DNA of 17,744 bases, taken from assembly GCA_964459985.1 (NCBI GenBank), contig CAYWOS010000046.1:1-17744 (forward strand). Reading direction: 5' to 3'. This DNA is from CAYWOS01 sp964459985. GTDB taxonomy: Bacteria > Bacillota > Clostridia > Christensenellales > Aristaeellaceae. The notes below the pieces were generated by a model. The model made no database searches. It saw only the letters and a list, made by a program, of their open reading frames with translations, and was not told the origin of the DNA. Made by a program: the position numbers and the translations under genes. Shown here piece after piece: positions 1 through 5,996 of this stretch (the first letter of the stretch is position 1; the number at the start of each line of letters is the position of its first letter).

Positions 1-195
1 GCTCTTCGCCATTTTACTCCAGCGTTTTTCCGCCAGAACAGGGCGGCGTTAATAACGTATCCAATCATAGAATCCGTGTATCAACCTGTAAATGAATACG
101 CTATCTCAATTAGGACTGTCGCGTTTTATCAACCCCGATGTCCGAACACATCAAAGGACGTCGATATGAGTACGATATCGGCGTCTTTTCTTATG

Positions 196-228
196 CCCGA
201 AAAGCCCTTGTTTACTGGGCTTTTCGGG
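196..228. terminator. Perfect 12-bp hairpin, terminator-like
   Basis: CCCGAAAAGCCC (196-207) pairs perfectly with GGGCTTTTCGGG (217-228) across a 9-nt loop. The sequence after it on the plus strand is T-rich (TACTTATTCTTC) but has no clean U-tract. Neither side has a gene clearly ending here. It may be the terminator of a gene lying to the left of the window. Confidence 0.45.
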
Positions 229-264
229 TACTTATTCTTCTGCCCCATTTTAGGATGCGGATAC

Positions 265-347
265 GAATGCACCCATCCCATTTATAATTGCGGTTTTTTC
301 CTGCATTCTGAAACGGATTTGGCTGGGGTGCAAAAATGGGTGCATTC
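265..347. repeat. 12-bp perfect inverted repeat
   Basis: GAATGCACCCAT (265-276) is the exact reverse complement of ATGGGTGCATTC (336-347), with 59 bp between. The right arm overlaps one copy of the GCATTCWGAAACG motif. The layout resembles a terminal-repeat remnant, but no transposase reading frame lies between or beside the arms. Confidence 0.55.
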
Positions 348-354
348 AGAAACG
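303..354 (+). repeat. Two tandem-like copies of GCATTCWGAAACG
   Basis: GCATTCTGAAACG (303-315) and GCATTCAGAAACG (342-354) differ by one base. A third copy, identical to the first, is at 3312-3324 in the same orientation, with a diverged inverted copy at 3330-3342. The copies therefore bracket the block of toxin, binding-protein and transporter fragments. Confidence 0.5.
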
Positions 355-566
355 GCAGCATGATTTGCGCTTCAGAATAGCCAACTTGCTTTAGAGGTCA
401 AAGCATAATGCTTGTCTTGCTACTTCATTCTACCAGATGACGCTGACCTTGTCCCTTATTTTGAACAGATCCCTTTTCTTGAATTTGCGCAACTCATTGT
501 ACCTTATCCAGTTCTAATATAGGTTACAAAACAACTCCTACCATTATTAACAGTATGAATGAACTT

Positions 567-1487
567 TCATTTTTCCACAGCATACTGTATGATTTCCTTT
601 ATTGTATTGGTGATATAATGAGAGGCATGGAGATTAATCGGATATACTCTATTCTTTACAATGGCAGTTGTTTTTGATAAGGTTCGATTAGTCAATATAC
701 TCAAGGTTTTGCTCCAAGCATATTGATTATCTATACTCAAAACCGAGCCGTCTGTATCCAGCCATGCTGCATTAAAGAAAATGATATCAGGATTCCAATC
801 TGCTATAAGAGCATCGTCGATATTGACAAATTCAGTTTTGCCGCTATAAAGATTCTGCAATGCACATTGCTCTGATACGATGGAAAATGTATCTTGCCAA
901 GCATCATAGTATACGACCTTCAATTTATTGATCGGAGTCAACTGTAGCGTATCTTCAATCAATGATAATTCCTGTTCCATGTTTTCAAGAATCTGATTGG
1001 CTTTTGCGGACTCGCAAACAGTTTTTCCCAGCAGAGAAATTGTGTTCATAATATCTTGCAAGTTTTCTGGAGAATGAACAAACAAAACCGCGATTTGCTC
1101 ATCCGATAACAGTGGAAACAAATCATGATTGTAATAGGCCTCTTCCAAGTCGTCTGCTAGAATGATCAGATCAGGTTCAAGGGATAATAGATACTCCTCA
1201 TTACAATTCTGCCAATTATTACCACATATGGATTCTGTCAAAGCCATTGTTGGCGAATAGGCTTCTCCGTTTTCCAAATACTCATGTCCGACGTAAACAA
1301 TACGGTTCGGTCCAACCATATCTATTAGGATTTCCTCGGCAAAAAGCGGAAAAACTGCTATGCGCATCGGTTTGTTAGGATCCTCTGCATACGATTTTGG
1401 CAAAACACCGCATAGACAACCTGAAGCGATGCATAAAGCTACCAACATTTTCAGCCTGGGCGAGAATTTCAGCAAGAATCTTTTCAT
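567..1487 (-). CDS. Secreted binding protein, TroA/BtuF-like superfamily
   Basis: 306 residues. The N-terminus is basic and then hydrophobic (about residues 1-34), an export signal. Cleavage could follow 'KSYA', or the 'IASGC' stretch near residue 24 could act as a lipobox. The mature part has the pattern of class III solute-binding proteins for siderophores, haem or cobalamin: an early 'RIAVFP' strand, 'EEYLLSLEPDLIILAD' in the N-lobe, a long linking helix, and 'IADWNPDIIFFNAAW' followed by 'VKNRVYPIN' in the C-lobe. Start: ATG at 1487 with AAGGA nine bases upstream. The gene is more AT-rich than the central ABC operon and has no permease or ATPase beside it in the 566 bp that follow, so it is an orphan or works with a distant transporter. 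The ligand cannot be read from sequence. Confidence 0.75.
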   Translation of the reverse strand: MKRFLLKFSPRLKMLVALCIASGCLCGVLPKSYAEDPNKPMRIAVFPLFAEEILIDMVGPNRIVYVGHEYLENGEAYSPTMALTESICGNNWQNCNEEYLLSLEPDLIILADDLEEAYYNHDLFPLLSDEQIAVLFVHSPENLQDIMNTISLLGKTVCESAKANQILENMEQELSLIEDTLQLTPINKLKVVYYDAWQDTFSIVSEQCALQNLYSGKTEFVNIDDALIADWNPDIIFFNAAWLDTDGSVLSIDNQYAWSKTLSILTNRTLSKTTAIVKNRVYPINLHASHYITNTIKEIIQYAVEK

Positions 1488-1769
1488 ATTTTGATGTCCT
1501 TCCGTATTGTTATTACTTCATTGTCACTTCCGATTATTTCTTCAAAATCCACTTGAATAAAGAAATGATGATACCTTAATCAAGGACGATTCCCATATGC
1601 CATCCATAGTACTTTCAATCATTGCTTGTATACGGTAAAAGGTTGCCCCGGTTAGTGCCTATATGAAAGGAGTAACAGGATAGGGAATAATTTACAACTG
1701 CGTGCGGATAAAGAGAATAACCCGTTATGCGATCCGACAGGCTACTCGCATGCCATAGCATCTTGCGAT
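1488..1769. other. AT-rich intergenic region
   Basis: This separates the binding-protein gene from the small zinc-ribbon ORF, both on the minus strand. I find no convincing minus-strand promoter. The best pair, TTGATT near 1583 followed 17 bp later by TTATTC, is poor. Plus-strand bases 1640-1735 carry short strings that recall a cobalamin riboswitch core, but essential parts are missing (see rejected items). Confidence 0.4.
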
Positions 1770-1991
1770 TTATTCAGAAACCGTCCACTTGTACTCATGT
1801 TTGTAGTATTCAAAGCACGCCGGGCACACCCATCCAATGCCATCTTCGGTCGAAAAACCAACATGTAAATCATTGGGTTTACTAGAAAATTTGGCTCCAC
1901 ACATGTTACAATGCTCATGGTCAACGGTATTTGATGGAGTGAATTCTTTCTTTTGCAAACGCTTTCCAACGAAAAAGCCTTGATAAGTAAT
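1770..1991 (-). CDS. Small zinc-ribbon protein, candidate immunity protein
   Basis: 73 residues if read from ATT at 1991, or 62 from TTG at 1958. It carries two CxxC pairs, 'HCNMCG' and 'WVCPAC', about 28 residues apart. This is a zinc-ribbon pattern, followed by an aromatic, acidic tail ('FEYYKHEYKWTVSE'). It lies directly downstream of the toxin tip on the same strand with 19 bases between, which is the usual place for the immunity gene of a polymorphic toxin. A strong AAGGAGGAT site at 2009-2001 points at 1991, where the codon is ATT, not ATG; the frame stays open from there through 'TYQGFFVGKR' into the conserved part. Either ATT is used as a rare start or an ATG was lost by mutation. The immunity role is inferred from position and general resemblance; the family was not identified. 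Confidence 0.6.
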   Translation of the reverse strand: MTYQGFFVGKRLQKKEFTPSNTVDHEHCNMCGAKFSSKPNDLHVGFSTEDGIGWVCPACFEYYKHEYKWTVSE

Positions 1992-2000
1992 CGTTTTGTT

Positions 2001-2009
2001 ATCCTCCTT
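2001..2009 (-). promoter_or_regulatory. Ribosome site pointing at an ATT codon
   Basis: Minus-strand AAGGAGGAT starts one base after the toxin stop codon (2013-2011). The codon about 9 bases further on is ATT (1991-1989), in frame with the zinc-ribbon ORF. The next usable start, TTG at 1958, is over 40 bases away. This site is the reason for preferring the longer reading. Confidence 0.6.
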
Positions 2010-2010
2010 A

Positions 2011-2205
2011 TTATGGCTGAAAAATTCTTATCTTCCCATCACCCGACCCCCAATAATCCCAATGCGGTCCGATCGGATCTGGATAGCTCAAGTCTGGATG
2101 CAACGATTTATTCGTCTCCGGACTGTAATAATTGCCTTGACCCGATTCAGGAGTTTCTCTTCCTTTCCATTCGTAGCCTTCGGGCGGCTTCAAAGGGTCA
2201 TCTCC
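2011..2205 (-). other. C-terminal toxin tip domain
   Basis: In-frame segment of about 65 residues reading 'HPGDDPLKPPEGYEWKG', then 'SGQGNYYSPETNKSLHPD', then 'DPIGPHWDYWGSGDGKIRIF', ending in TAA at 2013-2011. The PPxGYEWKG, SLHPD and PIGPHWDY motifs are those I recall from C-terminal domains of polymorphic toxins in Firmicutes (Ntox37-type, predicted nuclease), with conserved H and D likely forming the active site. The family name is from memory. The domain itself looks complete to its usual end, although the usual basic final residues after IF are replaced by 'QP'. It has no start codon or ribosome site of its own. Confidence 0.6.
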
Positions 2206-2800
2206 CGGATGCCGAGCGTGGCGGCGCGGGAGCCGGAAGTATCAAGCGGCTTACCCCACATGTCGTAGGTATAGCACACAACCTCCGCGCCGTTTCATCC
2301 GCCGTCGTCTGCACGCCCGTCACGCGCCGCGGCGCGTCGTAGGCGTAGCTGACCGTCTGCCCATCTGGGTCAGTCACGGAAACGGTCTTGCCGCGCGCGT
2401 CCGTCTGCTCCGTCGCATAGTTCCGGTCGGTCGTGTATGCGGTTTCGCCTTTGATGAACGTCGCACCTGTGCTGTTCCGCGTCTTCTGTGTCAGCACGTT
2501 TCCCTTGTTATCATACGTGTATTCCTGATGCATGTCAAGGGGCGATTTGGACGTTTTGACCAAATGCGTCTTCTTCTCGGCGTCGGTCGAACCGTGAGTC
2601 ATGGTGAACTTGTCGCCGCTCGGACGACCGGGCTGACGGTAGGAGAGCATGTTGTTGAAGGCGTCGTACGTCGCGTAGCTTTGCAGCGCGGCGAGGTTTT
2701 TGGTGGACAGCACGTTGCCATTGGCGTCGTACTGATAGCTCCTGCCGAACTGCTCCTTGTGCAGGAAGAAGCGCGCCCTCGCCGTGCAATTTTTCGATCG
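2011..2800 (-). pseudogene. Collapsed RHS/YD-repeat polymorphic toxin gene
   Basis: Remnant of an RHS-type secreted toxin. From about 2790 to 2295, one frame encodes several YD repeats ('YQYDANGNVLS', 'YTYDNKGNVLT', 'VSYAYDAPRRVTGV'). At about 2295 the reading must switch frame to continue as 'GAEVVCYTYDMWGKPL' through 'SRAATLGI', the well-known end region of RHS cores. At about 2210 a second switch leads into the toxin tip. Each switch joins parts that in intact RHS proteins lie far apart: the segment with RYRGYYYD and the PxxxxDPxG-like cleavage motif is missing. So this is deletion plus frameshift rather than simple sequencing error. The N-terminal thousand or more residues are absent, and upstream of 2800 the sequence turns into an unrelated transporter fragment on the other strand. 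Confidence 0.8.
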
Positions 2801-2858
2801 CCGCTCACTCGCCGTCCATGACTTTTTCAGCGTCCTTCTTGCTTTATCTATATAGATA

Positions 2859-3305
2859 TATAAGGATGAAAGCATTCTGCTGCCTCCGACTCTCTCTAAT
2901 ATTACGGGGTTGATGATGGGCGCCTGCGCACTGCCCGCGCTTGCGCTGTGCGTGACACCAAATGCACCTATGGTCGTATGTGCGTTGCTCATGGGCTTAA
3001 TCAGCGCGTTGTTGTATGGCACAAACCCGTTGATTACAACGCTAATGCCGCTGGATTATGACAATGCAGGGCGCATAGGCTTGGTAGCAGGATTGATCGA
3101 TAGTTTCATTTACGTCGGTTCAGCCCTTGCGGGCGCGTTCACCGGCTGGATGCAAGGCGCGTTTAGCGGGTGGCAGGGCGTATACGCGTGTTGGGCGGCG
3201 GTCGCCGTGGCAAGCATAGGCATTTCCATACTCTCGCTGCATGGTTATAGGAAGCTCTGCTCTTCGTCAACCGCACAGACATCACAGTCCCATCCGCCGG
3301 TGTAA
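2859..3305 (+). pseudogene. 3' fragment of an MFS transporter
   Basis: An open frame begins after a TAG at 2853 and ends at 3305, giving about 148 residues with no proper start. It reads as the last transmembrane helices of a major facilitator transporter: hydrophobic blocks around 'LMMGACALPALAL', 'VVCALLMGLISALLYG', 'AGLIDSFIYVGSALAGAF' and 'VYACWAAVAVASIGISIL'. The 'GLIDSFIYVGSALAG...GW' part resembles the helix 11-12 region of GlpT/organophosphate-type antiporters. Roughly the first two thirds are missing, and the upstream DNA is the RHS remnant on the other strand, so the gene was cut by a rearrangement. A good terminator at 3392-3419 remains behind it, consistent with this being the genuine 3' end. 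Confidence 0.75.
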
Positions 3306-3311
3306 AAGGGC

Positions 3312-3342
3312 GCATTCTGAAACGAATCCCATTTCAAAATGC
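3312..3342. repeat. Imperfect palindrome with GCATTCTGAAACG copy
   Basis: GCATTCTGAAA (3312-3322) pairs with TTTCAAAATGC (3332-3342) at 10 of 11 positions. The left arm extends to GCATTCTGAAACG, identical to the copy at 303-315. It lies just after the MFS stop codon. Confidence 0.5.
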
Positions 3343-3391
3343 ACCTGTAGCCTAATTGTATTGTTTTGAACCTGCTTTGCCAGATCGGAAG

Positions 3392-3419
3392 CCTATTGCT
3401 TTTGCGATAGGGTTTTTTT
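3392..3419 (+). terminator. Rho-independent terminator of the MFS remnant
   Basis: CCTATTGC (3392-3399) and GCGATAGG (3404-3411) form an 8-bp stem with one T-G wobble and a TTTT loop, followed by G and seven T residues (3413-3419). It lies 87 bp after the MFS stop codon on the same strand. Confidence 0.85.
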
Positions 3420-3652
3420 CTGTTCGCCTTATTTGTTCGCTGGAAATACGTCTCGCAGCTTGGGCTCGTCCGTTCCATGCCACGGCTTGGGCGACGTTTT
3501 TGTCTGCGCGCAGCGCCGTACGGCGTCCGATCACGCGTTGCTTGCCGATGGCTGGGAAGCATCGGAGCGCGGCGGACTTCTGCCGTCGGCGTCACATGTC
3601 CGCTTGGATTCGCGGGAATGCGGTTTTACAGAGCAATCAAGGGAGGATTGAG

Positions 3653-3742
3653 ATGCCGAACGGTCGTGCTCAAATGCTTTTCCGTCAGGTTTTAGTTGCA
3701 TTCTTCGTCAATAATGAGTATACTGTTCCTGTCGATAGATAG
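3653..3742 (+). CDS. Possible 29-residue ORF
   Basis: ATG at 3653 follows GGGAGG with six bases between, an excellent ribosome site. The product would start 'MPNGRAQMLFRQVLVAFF' and ends at TAG 3740-3742. There is no recognisable domain. A promoter candidate lies inside it, so both may not be real. It could be a leader peptide, a remnant of a larger gene, or chance. Confidence 0.25.
   Translation: MPNGRAQMLFRQVLVAFFVNNEYTVPVDR
3696..3724 (+). promoter_or_regulatory. Candidate promoter for loaP-ugd
   Basis: TTGCAT (3696-3701), a 17-bp spacer, then TATACT (3719-3724). The -10 matches consensus at 5 of 6 positions, the -35 at only 3. It is the best plus-strand promoter I see upstream of loaP, with a start near 3731. 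Confidence 0.45.
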
Positions 3743-3946
3743 CTGAACAGCCGTCATCCCGGCAAACCGTCGGTCCCCCGCTTGTATGACGAGCGAAGCG
3801 CACCTGACCGGATCGCATGTTGTTTTTGAGCGCCATGGCTTTCATCGCGGCGCGCTTCATCAAGCCGCCTTGCCCGTTGTCGTCGCCGGATACGGGCGGC
3901 GGGAATACTGGACGAAATAACCGAAGCCGAGGAGCTTTCGGACGCC

Positions 3947-3951
3947 GGAGG
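3947..3951 (+). promoter_or_regulatory. Ribosome site setting the loaP TTG start
   Basis: GGAGG followed by CATCGA and then TTG at 3958. The spacing of six bases is ideal, and no ATG lies between here and the conserved NGN domain. The upstream ATG at 3817 in the same frame would add about 47 residues of non-conserved, arginine-rich sequence. Confidence 0.75.
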
Positions 3952-3957
3952 CATCGA

Positions 3958-4491
3958 TTGAACGCGGACAATGCAAACGCATACTGCCTGTTCTGCCTGT
4001 CGGGGCATGAGCAAAAGGTCGTTTTCCATCTTCATGCCGCCGGGTACGCCGCGCTTGCGCCGCAGGCCGTTCGCTGGCGGCCGACGGCTGCCGGTATCCG
4101 AAAGGTCACGTGTCCGATGCTTCCAGGCTATGTGTTTTTCGAATCAAACGGCACGCCTGACTGGCAGGGCATACAGGCGAATGAGTCCGTGCTCAAGGTT
4201 TTGCAGTATGACGACGGGGAACGTGCGCTGCGCGGCGCGGACGCCGAGTTTGTCACATGGCTTAAGAAATACCGGGGGATCATCGATATCTCGCACGCGA
4301 TACAGGCGGGAACAAAACTGGAGTTTGTCGACGGCCCTCTGAAGGATATGTCCGCCAAGATTGTCAAGGTCAATAAGAACCGCAAGCAGGTCCAGATCGC
4401 GCTGGGCGATGAGGCGAGCATCCTGCGGACGGTCTGGTGCTCCATAGAGTTCATCGAAACGAATACGGACATGACAGTCCCGCGGCGCTGA
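3958..4491 (+). CDS. loaP: LoaP-like NusG-family antiterminator
   Basis: 177 residues from a TTG start. The NGN domain (about 8-108) begins 'YCLFCLSGHEQKV' and includes 'MLPGYVFFES' near 54-63, the hallmark of NusG proteins. A KOW domain follows (about 118-150: 'VDGPLKDMSAKIVKVN'). Size and domain content match specialised NusG paralogues such as LoaP and RfaH-like regulators, which ride with RNA polymerase so it reads through terminators in long polysaccharide or natural-product operons. Standing directly before a UDP-glucose dehydrogenase gene fits this. The assignment to LoaP over other NusG paralogues is inference from the Gram-positive context. Such proteins usually need a leader RNA hairpin in the target operon; I could not identify one with confidence. 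The next gene starts 170 bp downstream. Confidence 0.75.
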   Translation: MNADNANAYCLFCLSGHEQKVVFHLHAAGYAALAPQAVRWRPTAAGIRKVTCPMLPGYVFFESNGTPDWQGIQANESVLKVLQYDDGERALRGADAEFVTWLKKYRGIIDISHAIQAGTKLEFVDGPLKDMSAKIVKVNKNRKQVQIALGDEASILRTVWCSIEFIETNTDMTVPRR

Positions 4492-4661
4492 CTGAACTTC
4501 GACGCGCGCGGACGTCACCGTGGCGGATAAGAGGGATTCTGTCGGGAACGGATGCGGCGTCGCTCCTTCGGAGAGCTGTCTGAAATGCGGGAGGGATCGG
4601 GATATTCTGCGATACGGCGCGGATGTCGCGGTTCCTGCTGACAATGGGGAAAGTGCGGCGA

Positions 4662-5894
4662 ATGGAAAGCATGACCGAACAATCTGTACATAAGATCGTC
4701 GTCGTCGGCGCGGGCTATGTGGGGCTGTCGAATGCCGTTCTTCTGGCGCAGCATCATGAAGTAACGGCCGTTGATATCATCCCTGCCAAGGTGGACGCCA
4801 TCAACGCGCGTCAGTCGCCGATTATCGATCAGGAGATCGAGGAGTATCTGGCCGGAAAGCCGCTGCATCTGACCGCTGCCACAGACGGCGACGCAGCCTA
4901 CGCTGCCGCGGAGTTCGTGGTCATCTCTACGCCGACGAATTTTGATCCTGTGATGAACTGCTTTGATACTTCGAGCGTGGAGTCGGTCATTCGGCAGGTG
5001 ATCGCGATCAATCCGGACGCTGTGCTGGTCATCAAATCCACCGTGCCTGTGGGCTTCACAGAATCTGTGCGCCGGAAGTATGCGTGCGACAACATCCTGT
5101 TCAGCCCGGAGTTTCTGCGCGAGGGCAGGGCGCTGTACGATTGCCTGCATCCCTCCCGCATCATCGTGGGCGTGCCTGCCGGCAATCAAAGGATCGGGAT
5201 GGCGGCGCGTGTTTTCGCGGATATGCTCGCGCAGGGCGCGGTCAAGAAGAATATCGATACGCTCTTTATGAGTCCCAGCGAGGCGGAGGCGGTGAAGCTC
5301 TTCGCCAATAGTTATCTGGCGCTGCGCGTCAGTTTCTTTAACGAACTGGATACCTACGCCGAGATGCGCGGCTTGAGCACAAAAGCCATCATCGACGGCG
5401 TGTGCCTTGATCCGCGTATCGGCAGCTATTACAACAACCCGTCCTTCGGCTACGGCGGATATTGCCTGCCCAAGGACGCCAAGCAGCTGCTGGCGAACTA
5501 CGACGATGTGCCGAACAGCATCATCGGCGCGATCGTGGACGCCAATCGCACGCGGAAGGATTATATCGCGGAACGCATTCTCCGACTGGCCGGATATCCG
5601 GCGCGGAAGAACCCCGTCGTCGGCGTATACCGCCTGACCATGAAAACCGACTCCGACAGCTTTCGACAAAGCAGCATTCAAGGCGTGATGAAGCGCATTA
5701 AAGCCAAAGGCGTGGAGGTCGTGGTTTACGAACCGACGCTGAAAAAGGACGCCTTCTTTGGCAGCCGCGTCATCAGGGAGATAGCTTCTTTCAAAGCCAT
5801 GTGCGACGTGATCGTGGCTAATCGGTTTGACCGGGAGACATTGAGCGACGTAAGCGAGAAGGTCTATACGCGCGATGTGTTCGGGCGGGATTAA
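4662..5894 (+). CDS. ugd: UDP-glucose 6-dehydrogenase
   Basis: 410 residues. It oxidises UDP-glucose to UDP-glucuronate with two NAD+, supplying acidic sugar for capsule or exopolysaccharide. Visible signatures: Rossmann motif GAGYVG (residues 16-21), 'STVPVG' near 126-131, 'SPEFLREG' (148-155, with the catalytic Glu), the 'EAVKLFANSYLALRVSFFNE' helix with the active Lys near 212, and the catalytic Cys268 in 'GYGGYCLPKDA'. Length matches the short HasB/Cap-type enzymes. Start choice: ATG 4662 has GGGGAAAG eight bases upstream; in-frame ATGs at 4623, 4644 and 4671 are less well served. It follows loaP by 170 bp and is probably its target operon. No further polysaccharide gene follows on this strand; the next genes are convergent. 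UDP-glucuronate could feed the glycosyltransferases of the facing operon. Confidence 0.93.
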   Translation: MESMTEQSVHKIVVVGAGYVGLSNAVLLAQHHEVTAVDIIPAKVDAINARQSPIIDQEIEEYLAGKPLHLTAATDGDAAYAAAEFVVISTPTNFDPVMNCFDTSSVESVIRQVIAINPDAVLVIKSTVPVGFTESVRRKYACDNILFSPEFLREGRALYDCLHPSRIIVGVPAGNQRIGMAARVFADMLAQGAVKKNIDTLFMSPSEAEAVKLFANSYLALRVSFFNELDTYAEMRGLSTKAIIDGVCLDPRIGSYYNNPSFGYGGYCLPKDAKQLLANYDDVPNSIIGAIVDANRTRKDYIAERILRLAGYPARKNPVVGVYRLTMKTDSDSFRQSSIQGVMKRIKAKGVEVVVYEPTLKKDAFFGSRVIREIASFKAMCDVIVANRFDRETLSDVSEKVYTRDVFGRD

Positions 5895-5935
5895 GGGCGC
5901 GGGAGACGGAGTCATACTCAACTGTCTGTCTGATT

Positions 5936-5964
5936 AAAAAGAAGCGAACACGGAAAAGATTCGC
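5936..5964 (-). terminator. Weak terminator of the minus-strand operon
   Basis: On the minus strand GCGAA (5964-5960) pairs with TTCGC (5948-5944) over an 11-nt loop, followed by TTCTTTTT (5943-5936). The stem is only five base pairs. It lies 33 bp after the stop of the large glycosyltransferase and is the best candidate on that strand. I see no clear terminator for ugd. Confidence 0.35.
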
Positions 5965-5996
5965 GCTGTTGCGCATGCGCGTTGTCATCAGGCGTC

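Larger units (their letters stand above)
1..566. other. Gene-poor AT-rich left flank
   Basis: No convincing gene was found. One plus-strand frame stays open from the left edge to 363, but its translation has no recognisable domain, has no good ribosome site, and runs through a perfect 12-bp hairpin, so I do not call it. The stretch holds a terminator-like hairpin (196-228), a 12-bp inverted repeat (265-276 with 336-347) and two copies of a 13-bp motif that recurs near 3312. On the minus strand a GGAG-TAAA-ATG lies at 19-10 and could start a gene running off the left edge, but only four codons are visible. Between about 360 and 566 I see nothing else. Confidence 0.5.
3306..3957. other. Gene-free stretch before loaP
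   Basis: It contains a palindromic repeat copy (3312-3342), the MFS terminator (3392-3419), a 29-codon ORF with a good ribosome site (3653-3742), a promoter candidate (3696-3724) and the loaP ribosome site (3947-3951). Other open frames here show no recognisable domain and contradict one another in frame. If the promoter is right, the loaP mRNA has a leader of about 225 nt. Confidence 0.45.

Noticed and set aside
76..363. 95-codon plus-strand open frame
   Set aside because: No ribosome site, no recognisable domain, and it crosses a perfect 12-bp hairpin and an inverted repeat.
1638..1760. Plus-strand strings recalling a cobalamin riboswitch (GGTTGCC, then TAGGGAAT, then ACAACTG)
   Set aside because: The GGTG..AAxTCC part between the second and third string and a clear GCCACTG box are missing, and the orientation is opposite to both neighbouring genes. 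A covariance-model search (RF00174) would settle it; a significant hit would reopen the question.
3382..3391. AGATCGGAAG, identical to the start of a common sequencing adapter
   Set aside because: Only ten bases match and the following bases differ (CCTATT instead of AGCACA). It sits within a normal terminator context, so chance is the better explanation.
3786..3920. 44-residue plus-strand frame starting MTSEAH and ending GYGRREYWTK
   Set aside because: No ribosome site or family resemblance, and it conflicts with other short frames in the same stretch.
3817..3957. N-terminal extension of the LoaP-like protein from ATG 3817
   Set aside because: The added residues are arginine-rich and unlike NusG proteins; the TTG at 3958 has an ideal GGAGG and gives the usual family length.
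4515..5921. 468-codon minus-strand open frame opposite ugd
   Set aside because: It mirrors the ugd coding strand in GC-rich DNA; its His/Arg/Asp-rich product has no domain, while ugd has every catalytic motif.
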